Source of the DNA: a virus
IMG/VR virus record: IMGVR_UViG_3300044641_003691
Coordinates: 1-20,971 of that record
DNA length: 20,971 nt
Strand: one strand, 5' to 3'
The position numbers and the translations under genes were made by a program. The notes beneath the pieces are model-generated. The model saw only the letters and a program-made list of their open reading frames with translations, ran no database searches and was not told the origin of the DNA. Numbering within the stretch: position 1 is the stretch's first letter; each line of letters starts with the position of its first letter. Of this stretch, positions 12,124 to 20,369 are shown one piece after another.

Positions 12124-12500
12124 TAAAGATGCCAAAGCTAAGTGAGATCGTAATGCCTACGCCTCAAACCGATCTCTTTGAAAAAAAGCAAAACGATAGC
12201 AAGGCCGACGCACAAGTTCTTCGATCTGAACTACTGGAGTTTGCTCGCGCACTAGAGCGTGAAAAGCGAGAATTGAGATCTAGACTCAATGTTGTTTTTC
12301 AAGCTCCGTTTAACAAGGAATTGCGCATTGATATGTCCTTCTTTGAGGGCAACGATGTAATCCATGTAATGTCGTCAATAGATCAATGGGAGATTAACAC
12401 CAAGGGTGTAGACCACATTAAGTGGAAGGCAGAGGGACTTTACTTCTCTCTGATGAGCCATGTTGAAAATAGACGCCGTGAACTAGAAAAACTAAGTTAA
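12120..12500 (+). CDS. Hypothetical protein, last of the cassette cluster
   Basis: This 126-residue protein starts at GTG 12120. The N-terminus is MIKMPKLSEIVMPTPQTDLF, followed by a coiled helix (QVLRSELLEFARALEREKRE), a strand-like middle (LRIDMSFFEGNDVIHVMSSI) and a basic C-terminal helix (ENRRRELEKLS). It lacks the EGGA tail and is separated from the next gene by 15 bases, so the coupled series ends here. No family was recognised. Confidence 0.7.
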   Translation: MIKMPKLSEIVMPTPQTDLFEKKQNDSKADAQVLRSELLEFARALEREKRELRSRLNVVFQAPFNKELRIDMSFFEGNDVIHVMSSIDQWEINTKGVDHIKWKAEGLYFSLMSHVENRRRELEKLS

Positions 12501-12515
12501 GATTAGATACACAAT

Positions 12516-13502
12516 ATGAGCACACAAAACCCCATTGGATCAGCCATCGTCGATGAGATGCTGGCTAAGTACCCCGATCTTCCGAGCGCACAATTGGCTC
12601 GCATGATTTACAAGGAGAACCCAACTGTCTTCACCAACCAAGAGGCTGTGCGCAATGCCATCCGCTACCGCCGTGGGGCAACAGGGAAAGCCCACAGGGA
12701 AAAGGTTAACTTAGAAGCCCCAACCACCCCCGTGCGTACCATCCCCAAGTCTTGCGTTCGTGAGTGGTCTCCATTCATCATGGATGGGGTGAAGAAGGTG
12801 GCTATCCTCTCAGACATCCACGTTCCCTATCATACGGAAGATGCCATTGAGTGCGCGGTGAAGCGTGCCAAGAAGCAGGAGGTGGACGGCATCATTCTCA
12901 ACGGCGACACCATCGACTGCCATGCCCTGTCTCAGTTCATACGGGACCCCCGCGCTCGATCCTTCAAGCAGGAGCGGGAGACCACGAATGAGCTACTAGC
13001 CTACCTACGCGAGCAATTCCCCACTCAGCGCATCGTTTGGCGCGACGGCAACCATGAGGACCGCTTCAAGGCTTACATGATGCAGAAGGCTCCCGAGGTG
13101 TATGACGAGAAGTTCTTCTCCATCGACAAGCTACTCAACTTTGAGGATCTCGACATTGAGTATGTCACCGACAAGCGCATCATCATGCTGGGCGGCTTGG
13201 CCGTGATGCATGGGCATGAGTTCCACAAGGGCTTCGCACCCCCGGTAAACCCTGCTCGCGGAGCCTACCTCAAGGCCAAGCAGAGCGTCATGGTCGGCCA
13301 CCACCACCGCACCTCAGAGCACACGGAAACGGCCCTAGACGGGACGATGACCACTACTTGGAGCGTAGGGTGCCTCTCGGACCTACACCCCGCTTATAGC
13401 CCATACAACAGCTATAACCACGGGTCAGCCATCGTCACCCTAGACGGCAACTACTACGAGGTGGCTAACTACCGTATCGTCAACGGACGAGCGTTGAATT
13501 AA
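12516..13502 (+). CDS. Calcineurin-like metallophosphoesterase with an N-terminal HTH-like region
   Basis: This 328-residue protein carries the full set of metal-ligand motifs of the calcineurin-like phosphoesterases: SDIH (99-102), NGDTID (129-134), DGNHED (177-182), MHGHE (231-235) and GHHHR (261-265). Such enzymes cleave phosphomono- or diesters with two metal ions. The substrate here is unknown and could be DNA, RNA or a nucleotide. The first ~60 residues (EMLAKYPDLPSAQLARMIYK, then TNQEAVRNAIRYRRG) resemble a DNA-binding helix-turn-helix, which would favour a nucleic acid substrate. It is the last rightward gene, and its stop codon overlaps the stop of the convergent virion gene by 4 bases. 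Confidence 0.87.
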   Translation: MSTQNPIGSAIVDEMLAKYPDLPSAQLARMIYKENPTVFTNQEAVRNAIRYRRGATGKAHREKVNLEAPTTPVRTIPKSCVREWSPFIMDGVKKVAILSDIHVPYHTEDAIECAVKRAKKQEVDGIILNGDTIDCHALSQFIRDPRARSFKQERETTNELLAYLREQFPTQRIVWRDGNHEDRFKAYMMQKAPEVYDEKFFSIDKLLNFEDLDIEYVTDKRIIMLGGLAVMHGHEFHKGFAPPVNPARGAYLKAKQSVMVGHHHRTSEHTETALDGTMTTTWSVGCLSDLHPAYSPYNSYNHGSAIVTLDGNYYEVANYRIVNGRALN

Positions 13503-16500
13503 TAACCCTCATTATTACGAAGGATGTTCATCTGTTGCATGACATCCTTTGTAATCAGGTTACGGCGAATGGCATTCTGCACAAAGGTGTTGTAGTCACC
13601 AGACTCCTTTGCCCTCTTGTGCAAGTAAGACGCACGCTCGCCATCAGCAATACCAAGGGCCAAGATAAGTCTATCCTTGGCATCAATGCCCCTAGCTTTA
13701 TAGTTAAGATCTTGCTTCCTAAGATTATTCAAGCTTTGAGCGAGGGATGCGGTTTCCCTAGAGCGAGCAAGCTTTCTGATTTCTTCCATTTGCTTTTCAG
13801 CCGGAAGCACAGAAATCACTTCACTCCAATACTCTGAAGGAGTTTGCCGCTTAACTCGTGGAAGATCCGGGATCTCCTTGTCAAATGCAGCAAGGATATC
13901 CTTAGACGCAACCCCACCATCACGCATGATTTGAACGATGTCATTATCGTTCATTCCAATGGTGCGAAGACTATCAACGTGCCGTAGCACAATAGCCATC
14001 GCATCTCGGCGAGCTTGATTACTCTTCTGGTACTGAGCCTCGATGTCCTGAGGCGACAGATTGCGATAGTCCCTAGCAGCGGTGTAGTCTCCAGATGCAA
14101 GCTGAATGCGATCAGCAAGAGACTTGAACTTAAACCGCGCGTTTTCCTTTACGTTGATAGGATTGAACCGCGCACCAAACTGACGCGCGAGTACATCCTC
14201 AACAGTAAGATCGCCCTGTCCACGTTGAGCTTCGCCAAGCTTCTTGGCTTCTCGTGAGAAGCCCGGGGTAAACGCATCCTCAACAAAGAACTTGATAGCA
14301 TCCTTAGCGCGTTCAAACGGCTTGGTCTGATAGCTGATTGGTTTACCCGTGCGCGGATTGAAACCAAGAACCGCAGAGTAGAGAGATCGAGCAAAGAACG
14401 ATCCCTCTCCAACAAGTTCTTGAGCAATCAGATTGGCAACAGAAGATGAATCTGCACCATTGAGTCCAGCTTCAAAGGCTGACAACGCTGTAGCGTGCGG
14501 AATGATGTAAGACGGATTGGCGTATTTGCCAGTCATCGTCTTCTTATCAAGCGTCATTGCCAGCATACGCGATTGATCGTAGTCTGGAATGGCAACATCT
14601 CGCAGAGCGTTCTCGGTCTTCTGGTCTACACCATTCTGCTCATTAAACACCTTGATAGCACCAGCCGTTCCTGCGTATAGGGTGGTTAATGCAGCCAAAC
14701 GCTTGGCACCCTCAATCTGCATACGGCGTCTATCGGCTGCACCCAAAGCAGCCACGCCCTGACCAAACGTTCCATTAAGCATCTGCCTAATGATGCGTCC
14801 CTGATGATACTGGTTACGAGCAAACTCTAGCGTAAAAGAAGCGAACTGCGGAATGAATCCAAGACGTGACGCCTTCTTCAAAGACGAAGAAAGTTTTTGG
14901 TAGTTCTGATAGGTGTCATTTGTAATTTCAGCAGCAAACAACTTAACCATCTCAGGACTAGCAGATGGAAACACATTGCTAACCATCTTTTGATTAGCCT
15001 TCCAAGATACATAACGACCGACCGTATCTGGAATTGTATACGTTTTGGCAAATGGATCTAACCCTTTTTGAAGAGCCTTGCCAAAAACGCCAGTTTCTAG
15101 GCCAGAACGAATATCGCTATCAAGGATGTTGGCACCCTTAATGCCATACTTAGTCATCTCTTGAATGTCATTAAGCAATGCCTTACGGGCCTCTGGATTC
15201 TTAGTCAGCCGTTCAATTGGACCAAACTCAGAAACGGCAAGACGAAGACCACGGGAGAAGCCGTTGCCAAATGGATTGATCCCCTGACCTAAAAGATTTG
15301 CAGCATTTCCATAAAACTGCACCGAGTAGGAAGCTGGATTCAATAGAACTTTAACAGCCTTAGATCCACTAACTCCAGACTCAATAGAGTCCTTCAATGT
15401 ACGGAAGGCCATGTTGCCAATCTCTTCATCGGCATTGCTAAGATACAACTCATTGATTGCATCTTGAACATGAGGTGGAACAAACAACTTTGGCGCATCA
15501 CCCGGAGCACGACGAAGCTTAAGTGGCACGAACATCGGATCGGTTCGGTTTTCCGTACCAATGCCAAGACGTTGGAAGTTCTTGATGATCTCTGAGTCGG
15601 TGGCATCCCGATAGACAGACCTAGCCAAGCGGCCCATCGTCCCAGCAACGCGCTCACCGGGATCAGTAATTTCTCCAAGGTAGCCCCTAAAAGCCGGACC
15701 AAGCTCAGAGCGACCCTTCATAAATCCATCAATAGAAGATGGATAGAGATTGAACGATCCAACCTCAGACAGCTTCTTGAGGTCAATGTCGTCTAGATAC
15801 TGAGAGGCTCTAGACAAAGATTGCTCACGGGTAATTGGAGAGCCAGCGGTATTTGCCTCAAGATAGAAGGAGTTAGCCAACTCATCAACAGCCGCTTGCC
15901 GCTGCTGCTTAGTCGGGAAGTACTTCTTATCGGTGAAGAATCTATACTCACGGGTAAGGTAGTTGCCACGATCCATCGACTGCTGGATAATGGAGTTAAC
16001 ACGCTGACCATTATCTAGCAGCTTTCCGCCCAGCGCATTGTTGGGATCGGGCGTGATGCCAGCATCAATGTTAGACAGCAACTGCTTCTGAAGATCCAAG
16101 ATCTTCTCTCGCGCCAAATCCAAGTCTGTCTGAATCGACTTCAATGATCCCGGCAGACTGTTCGTTTCGCCATCCAAGTAGCTGTTAATAGCCCGTTGTG
16201 CTTCAACTGGATTGGCGTCTCTAGCGATAGTCTTTTGAATATTCTGGCGCAGACGACCACCCATCTCAAGTGTACCAGCCACCGAGTTCTTGAACCTTAG
16301 GATGGCTTCATTGCTATCATTTCCAATTGCGCGGGATGGGGCAAGCGCAGCAAAGAACTGGCGAGTCTTTTCTCCCTTGGGACCAATAAGTTCAGACGGC
16401 CTTGTAACAGCAGCCTCAAATACAGGCATATCGGTAGCCTTAATCTGAGCAGTTTCTGCCTCCCGCTTCAAAGCGTTTCCAAGCTGCACAACAGCAGGAT

Positions 16501-17971
16501 CTTGTGAGGCGGGGCTAAACTCGTCTGGTGCAATAGTGCCAGAGCGAATCATCTGATCCACCTCCTGTGGAGACTTACTACGAATCTTGTTCCATAGGGA
16601 CGAGCCTCCCTTGAACATCGTAGCAAACAGCTTTGGGTCAGCAGCCAATCCTGCTCCTGCCCCCAGCGCAGCGTACTGAAGCTTCTCTTCTGGAGTCTCA
16701 CCTTGTGTAGCTCCAATGGCTGCACCAGTTCCAGATCGAGCCAAACGGAAGGCAAGATCTAGGGAGATCTGACCGCCCTCAAGTCCCATCTTGCGTGCGC
16801 CAGCACGACCACCAATGCCGGGAATATTCTCAACGTCTTGAAGAACTTCTTCAGTAGTTGGAAGGGGTTGCTCTTCTGTAATGCCAAGCTTCTTCTCTAG
16901 GCGAGCACGCTCCTTTGCTGACGCACCACGTCTAGCATCCAGCATATCAAGCTGAATCCTATCAAGCGGCGTTTCTGGATTGTAAGTAACAGTCTCTGGT
17001 CCCTTCAAACGAGCACCAAGGAACGAAACCAAGTCTTCCTCGATCTTAGCCTTCTCCGTCTTAGCCTCAGCAAACTGTCTAGCAAGTTCCTCACGGCGTG
17101 CAGGACCAACGTCACCAGTAAAGACAGCAGCAGATTCCTCTGCGGACTTAGCTGGGAATACAGCGGCAGACTCCTGTGCCGACTTGCCAGTAGCATTCCT
17201 TACCAAACCAAGTTCTTCGCCAACAGCGTCAATGATTTCGGTAGCAACAGCCTTCTCTTCTGGCGTCCCGTTTACAGTAAGTTTGCGGACTTCCTCAACA
17301 GGATTGGCACTCTCGTTGCCAGACACCCGGTTCCATAGTTCCCTAGCCTTAGGGGACAGCTTCTGAATGCCTCGGCCAGCCAAGCCAAATCCAGCACCAA
17401 AGGTTGCACCACCAGCCCCATATGCAAGAACCTCCTGAGCAGTAGGCGGACGACCTTCGTCAACAATAGCCGTTGCCGTGGCTTCTCCTGCGCCAATAGC
17501 CGCGCCACGAAGAGCCTCCTTTCCAACTGCCGTAGACAGCTTTACACCACCCTTGGCAGCACTAGATCCCGGTATTAGGTTAATAGCACCAGCAAACAAA
17601 GCACGGCCAAGGCTAATGTCATCGCGCCCCTCAATCTTTTGAGCAGTAAGAGACCCACCTACGCCAGACGTAAATGCAAGTACTGGGTAGGAGATGCCAA
17701 GCGTAAACGGCATAAGCGCAGCCCCGGTAGCTTGCCCAGCCATGCCAATGCCAACCTCCGCTGCAAGACCAGCCGCGATTTTAGTGAGGTTTGGGTCTTC
17801 AGCAGGAGTCTTATCTACTGGCTTTGGCGTTTCCTCTACTGGCTTAGCAGTAGCGGCTTTTGCTGAATACTCAGAAAAGATCTTTTGAAGCTCTTCTTCT
17901 GTCGGCGGACGATCACCAGTCAGCTTTAACGTAACACCAGTTTTCTTATCAGTTACCCGGTAGGTAGGCAT
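13499..17971 (-). CDS. Large internal virion / DNA-ejection protein
   Basis: At 1,490 residues this is the largest gene. It starts MPTYRVTDKKTGVTLKLTGD then RPPTEEELQKIF, a start I recognise from large virion proteins of podovirus-like phages. Ala/Gly-rich hydrophobic segments follow at about residues 64-112 (GLAAEVGIGMAGQATGAALM) and further on (ALFAGAINLIPG, YGAGGATFGAGFGLAGRG), suited to membrane insertion during DNA ejection. The rest is long and helical, ending with ITKDVMQQMNILRNNEGY. The size and last position in the late block match the T7 gp16-type internal core protein. No lysozyme or protease motif was found by eye. The upstream virion gene is 20 bases away. Confidence 0.75.
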   Translation of the reverse strand: MPTYRVTDKKTGVTLKLTGDRPPTEEELQKIFSEYSAKAATAKPVEETPKPVDKTPAEDPNLTKIAAGLAAEVGIGMAGQATGAALMPFTLGISYPVLAFTSGVGGSLTAQKIEGRDDISLGRALFAGAINLIPGSSAAKGGVKLSTAVGKEALRGAAIGAGEATATAIVDEGRPPTAQEVLAYGAGGATFGAGFGLAGRGIQKLSPKARELWNRVSGNESANPVEEVRKLTVNGTPEEKAVATEIIDAVGEELGLVRNATGKSAQESAAVFPAKSAEESAAVFTGDVGPARREELARQFAEAKTEKAKIEEDLVSFLGARLKGPETVTYNPETPLDRIQLDMLDARRGASAKERARLEKKLGITEEQPLPTTEEVLQDVENIPGIGGRAGARKMGLEGGQISLDLAFRLARSGTGAAIGATQGETPEEKLQYAALGAGAGLAADPKLFATMFKGGSSLWNKIRSKSPQEVDQMIRSGTIAPDEFSPASQDPAVVQLGNALKREAETAQIKATDMPVFEAAVTRPSELIGPKGEKTRQFFAALAPSRAIGNDSNEAILRFKNSVAGTLEMGGRLRQNIQKTIARDANPVEAQRAINSYLDGETNSLPGSLKSIQTDLDLAREKILDLQKQLLSNIDAGITPDPNNALGGKLLDNGQRVNSIIQQSMDRGNYLTREYRFFTDKKYFPTKQQRQAAVDELANSFYLEANTAGSPITREQSLSRASQYLDDIDLKKLSEVGSFNLYPSSIDGFMKGRSELGPAFRGYLGEITDPGERVAGTMGRLARSVYRDATDSEIIKNFQRLGIGTENRTDPMFVPLKLRRAPGDAPKLFVPPHVQDAINELYLSNADEEIGNMAFRTLKDSIESGVSGSKAVKVLLNPASYSVQFYGNAANLLGQGINPFGNGFSRGLRLAVSEFGPIERLTKNPEARKALLNDIQEMTKYGIKGANILDSDIRSGLETGVFGKALQKGLDPFAKTYTIPDTVGRYVSWKANQKMVSNVFPSASPEMVKLFAAEITNDTYQNYQKLSSSLKKASRLGFIPQFASFTLEFARNQYHQGRIIRQMLNGTFGQGVAALGAADRRRMQIEGAKRLAALTTLYAGTAGAIKVFNEQNGVDQKTENALRDVAIPDYDQSRMLAMTLDKKTMTGKYANPSYIIPHATALSAFEAGLNGADSSSVANLIAQELVGEGSFFARSLYSAVLGFNPRTGKPISYQTKPFERAKDAIKFFVEDAFTPGFSREAKKLGEAQRGQGDLTVEDVLARQFGARFNPINVKENARFKFKSLADRIQLASGDYTAARDYRNLSPQDIEAQYQKSNQARRDAMAIVLRHVDSLRTIGMNDNDIVQIMRDGGVASKDILAAFDKEIPDLPRVKRQTPSEYWSEVISVLPAEKQMEEIRKLARSRETASLAQSLNNLRKQDLNYKARGIDAKDRLILALGIADGERASYLHKRAKESGDYNTFVQNAIRRNLITKDVMQQMNILRNNEGY

Positions 17972-17991
17972 AGTTGTTACTAGCTAACATC

Positions 17992-19071
17992 TTACTCTAC
18001 CTCAACAGTAAATCCACTAGATTTAGGAAACAAACTCTGCAAGTCACCAACTGTGACAATACCACCTAGTGAGTTCTTGAAGCCACTAGCGCGTAGAAGT
18101 CTCACGGCCTCTCCGGAGTTACCAGAATTGTAGGCATCCTCAGCTTGCTTAAGGATAGTCTTTTTAAGTTCAGTATCCTTAGCAGTAGCAGTAAGACGAC
18201 CAGAGGTAGCCGGAAGAATTTGAGGAGGCTTTCCGGGAACGCTAACAACGATAATGCTTTCGCTAGCACCACCCGGAAGGTCAACAGTCATAACAGAACT
18301 CCTGACATTAGTAGGATCTGAAGATGACGCCTTAGCCTCTGAAACGCTCTTCCAAACCTCTGAAGCCTTTTCTGACGGCAATCCAGACTCTTGAATGCTC
18401 TTCATGAAGTCCTCAAAGCTAGAAGAAGCATTGGCAATATTCACAAGACTATTGGCCTGTTGATTCTGTCTAAGTTTTGCAGCTTCAGCACGAGCAGCTT
18501 CACCAGCATCAGAAAGGTTCTTAATAACCTGAGAAGAAACAAGTTCTCCCTGACGGGTCTTAGCCTCACGCTCCATCTCTTGATTGTTGAAGATTTGCAA
18601 TGCGCGGGGGTCGGCTTTGCCAACAACAACATCAAAAAACCCAGACTTCTTGGCCTGCTCAAGTTCAGCAACCTGAGCAGCAATCTTCTTCTGGTCCCGC
18701 TTCTCAGCCTTGGCACTAGAGATATTGGCATAAGTCATAATGCCATCAGAACCTACTGCCCTAACAGCGGCTTCGGTTGCGGCTTTGTCAAACTTACCCT
18801 CGTCGTCAGCTAGGAACGAAAAGCCTTCTTTGTCATTATTGTAGGCTTTCTCTAAGAAGCTGATCGTATTAGAGATCTTCTTCTCTTCTTCCTTCTTTTT
18901 CTTGTAATCGCGAATTGCGCCTCCAGCAACATTTCCAATATTAGCAATGCTTTGAGCCAAAGCCGCATTGCCCTGTGCAGAAAATTGCTGGGCATTACTC
19001 ATGCCTTGGAAAAGCGGTGAATAATCAATCCGGCCAAGTCCTGCTTGAATGTTTGATCCGATGCGTGCCAT
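17992..19071 (-). CDS. Internal virion-type protein
   Basis: This 359-residue protein lies just upstream of the large internal virion gene. It begins MARIGSNIQAGLGRIDYSPL and continues with NAQQFSAQGNAALAQSIANI (residues 26-45), an Ala/Gln-rich opening typical of phage ejection proteins. A highly charged segment (YKKKKEEEKK, residues 56-65) and long helical, Ala/Lys/Glu-rich stretches follow, ending FPKSSGFTVEVE. By position and composition it is probably a second internal core or DNA-ejection protein. The start lies about 3 bases after a terminator-like hairpin and T-run, and no ribosome site is visible. Confidence 0.65.
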   Translation of the reverse strand: MARIGSNIQAGLGRIDYSPLFQGMSNAQQFSAQGNAALAQSIANIGNVAGGAIRDYKKKKEEEKKISNTISFLEKAYNNDKEGFSFLADDEGKFDKAATEAAVRAVGSDGIMTYANISSAKAEKRDQKKIAAQVAELEQAKKSGFFDVVVGKADPRALQIFNNQEMEREAKTRQGELVSSQVIKNLSDAGEAARAEAAKLRQNQQANSLVNIANASSSFEDFMKSIQESGLPSEKASEVWKSVSEAKASSSDPTNVRSSVMTVDLPGGASESIIVVSVPGKPPQILPATSGRLTATAKDTELKKTILKQAEDAYNSGNSGEAVRLLRASGFKNSLGGIVTVGDLQSLFPKSSGFTVEVE

Positions 19072-19074
19072 AGA

Positions 19075-19099
19075 TAGAAAAATGGCCTAAAACGCCATT
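19075..19099 (-). terminator. Intrinsic terminator or attenuator after the SET gene
   Basis: On the minus strand AATGGC pairs perfectly with GCCATT across a 7-base loop (plus positions 19081-19086 and 19094-19099), followed by a five-T run that begins in the stem end. It lies 44 bases downstream of the SET-domain gene and directly before the start codon of the 359-aa virion gene. It may end the upstream transcript partly and act as an attenuator for the virion genes. Confidence 0.5.
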
Positions 19100-19142
19100 A
19101 GGACGCCGTAGACCGGGTTAAAGCCATTCCCCCTATCTTACA

Positions 19143-19532
19143 CTAAGATTTGGCTTTGCCTAGCTTCTGGGAGCAGAGAACATCGCTCTCTTGGCAAATA
19201 AGAAGCTCTTCCCCAGCCGCTATATTCCTAGTGGCTACAATAACGGGTTCGCCATTAAGAATGGCCTCAGACTCGGCCGTATTGGTTTCGGCTTCGCTAT
19301 CCGAAAAATTCCACCACCTAGCCAAGTCTCCGCAAATTGTTAGCGTCTTTGGATTAAGACGGCAAACGTACCCAAAGTGGATTTGCGCTGGGGTAGCCTT
19401 AGCCAAATCAACCGACTGGTCTACTTCGGGGCTGAAGTAGTAAACAACCGTGTTCTTAGGAATTGGATCTAAAGCAAACAGCCCATTGCCATGCTTAGGG
19501 CTTTTCTTGGCTTCAACCCTTACTGTTATCAT
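19143..19532 (-). CDS. SET-domain protein (possible lysine methyltransferase)
   Basis: This 129-residue protein looks like a minimal SET domain, the fold that transfers methyl groups from SAM to protein lysines. It has KHGNGLFALDPIPKNTVVYY (13-32, the GxGLFA motif), a middle with ARWWNFSDSEAETN (71-84, in place of the usual N-H-S-x-x-P-N), and VIVATRNIAAGEELLI (97-112, matching ATRDIxxGEEL). The His of NHS is Phe here, and the final catalytic Tyr is not obvious (ICQES), so activity may differ. I use ATG 19532, not a TTG 6 bases upstream. It overlaps the PP-loop gene by 20 bases. Such genes are rare in phages, and the substrate is unknown. Confidence 0.75.
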   Translation of the reverse strand: MITVRVEAKKSPKHGNGLFALDPIPKNTVVYYFSPEVDQSVDLAKATPAQIHFGYVCRLNPKTLTICGDLARWWNFSDSEAETNTAESEAILNGEPVIVATRNIAAGEELLICQESDVLCSQKLGKAKS

Positions 19533-20334
19533 CGCCAAAATAGTCCATAGCTACATCCTGATACGGGATCTGGTCTGAGATGTTGCTCACTTGGCATTGC
19601 AGCTTGGGGCAGTAAACCGACTTTTCCTTACTGCGGCGATCAATGCATCTAATGCAAACATTGGCATAGTCGCTATTAGCCCACTTGTCATCCCACTCTT
19701 TCTTTGTGGAAGGGTTATACCTGTTCCATTGCTGAGGAACGGAGTTGGCCTCTGTGTACTCCCAAATGTCATCATCAGTCCAATGGCGAAGCGGAAAGGC
19801 AAAATCTGGAATGCCGGGAGCATTCTTCTTGATGTCAACGTGCAGTTTAACGCTGCCAGCAATCTGGTCTACATCGCTAGACTTGTGACCAACAAACATT
19901 ACATCCCAAGGAAAGGAAAAGGAACCCTTTGGCCTATTAAGCAGATCTAGGCCGCAAACCCACTTCCTTCCAGCTTCGGGTTCCAGAATGTTCTTTGGTA
20001 GCTTGAGAATGGCATTACTTGAATAGCCAACCTGATAGTGGTTGGTAAATGCCATGATTTCCTTGCCTTCCCACATCGTGATTTCCGAAGGTGGATAGTC
20101 ATATACCTCAAGACCCCAAACGTTGATTACCGAGTCGGCAAACTGATACTTTTGGGGCCACCAAGGATCTCGATAGAAAACGATCTTGGGCTTAAATCCG
20201 TGCGAAACAAGAATGTGCAGCAATACCATGCTGTCCTTGCCAAAGGAACACATCATGGCCGGATTCTTGTAATTAGCTAAAACCTTGCTAATTAGCGAAA
20301 CGCTATCCTTAACCAAAGCGGGAATATCAGGCAT
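19513..20334 (-). CDS. PP-loop ATPase, PAPS reductase-like
   Basis: This 273-residue protein belongs to the adenine nucleotide alpha-hydrolase / PAPS reductase superfamily. Its PP-loop is SFGKDSMVLLHIL (30-42). Further family features are FYRDPWWPQKYQF, GHKSSDVDQ (149-157, in place of the usual GxRxxES) and FPLRHWTDDDIWEY (180-193). It lacks the C-terminal ECGLH motif of true sulfate-assimilation reductases. Instead it has Cys127 (VCGLD) and a cluster Cys227, Cys230, Cys242, Cys247 that could hold zinc or an Fe-S cluster. It probably activates a substrate by adenylation, as in DndC- or TilS-type enzymes, rather than reducing sulfate. I use ATG 20334, just after a GTG. It is coupled to the SET gene. 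Confidence 0.85.
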   Translation of the reverse strand: MPDIPALVKDSVSLISKVLANYKNPAMMCSFGKDSMVLLHILVSHGFKPKIVFYRDPWWPQKYQFADSVINVWGLEVYDYPPSEITMWEGKEIMAFTNHYQVGYSSNAILKLPKNILEPEAGRKWVCGLDLLNRPKGSFSFPWDVMFVGHKSSDVDQIAGSVKLHVDIKKNAPGIPDFAFPLRHWTDDDIWEYTEANSVPQQWNRYNPSTKKEWDDKWANSDYANVCIRCIDRRSKEKSVYCPKLQCQVSNISDQIPYQDVAMDYFGDDNSKG

Positions 20335-20369
20335 CACTATCTGCTAGTGATGCGCGAGTGCTTGGTCAA

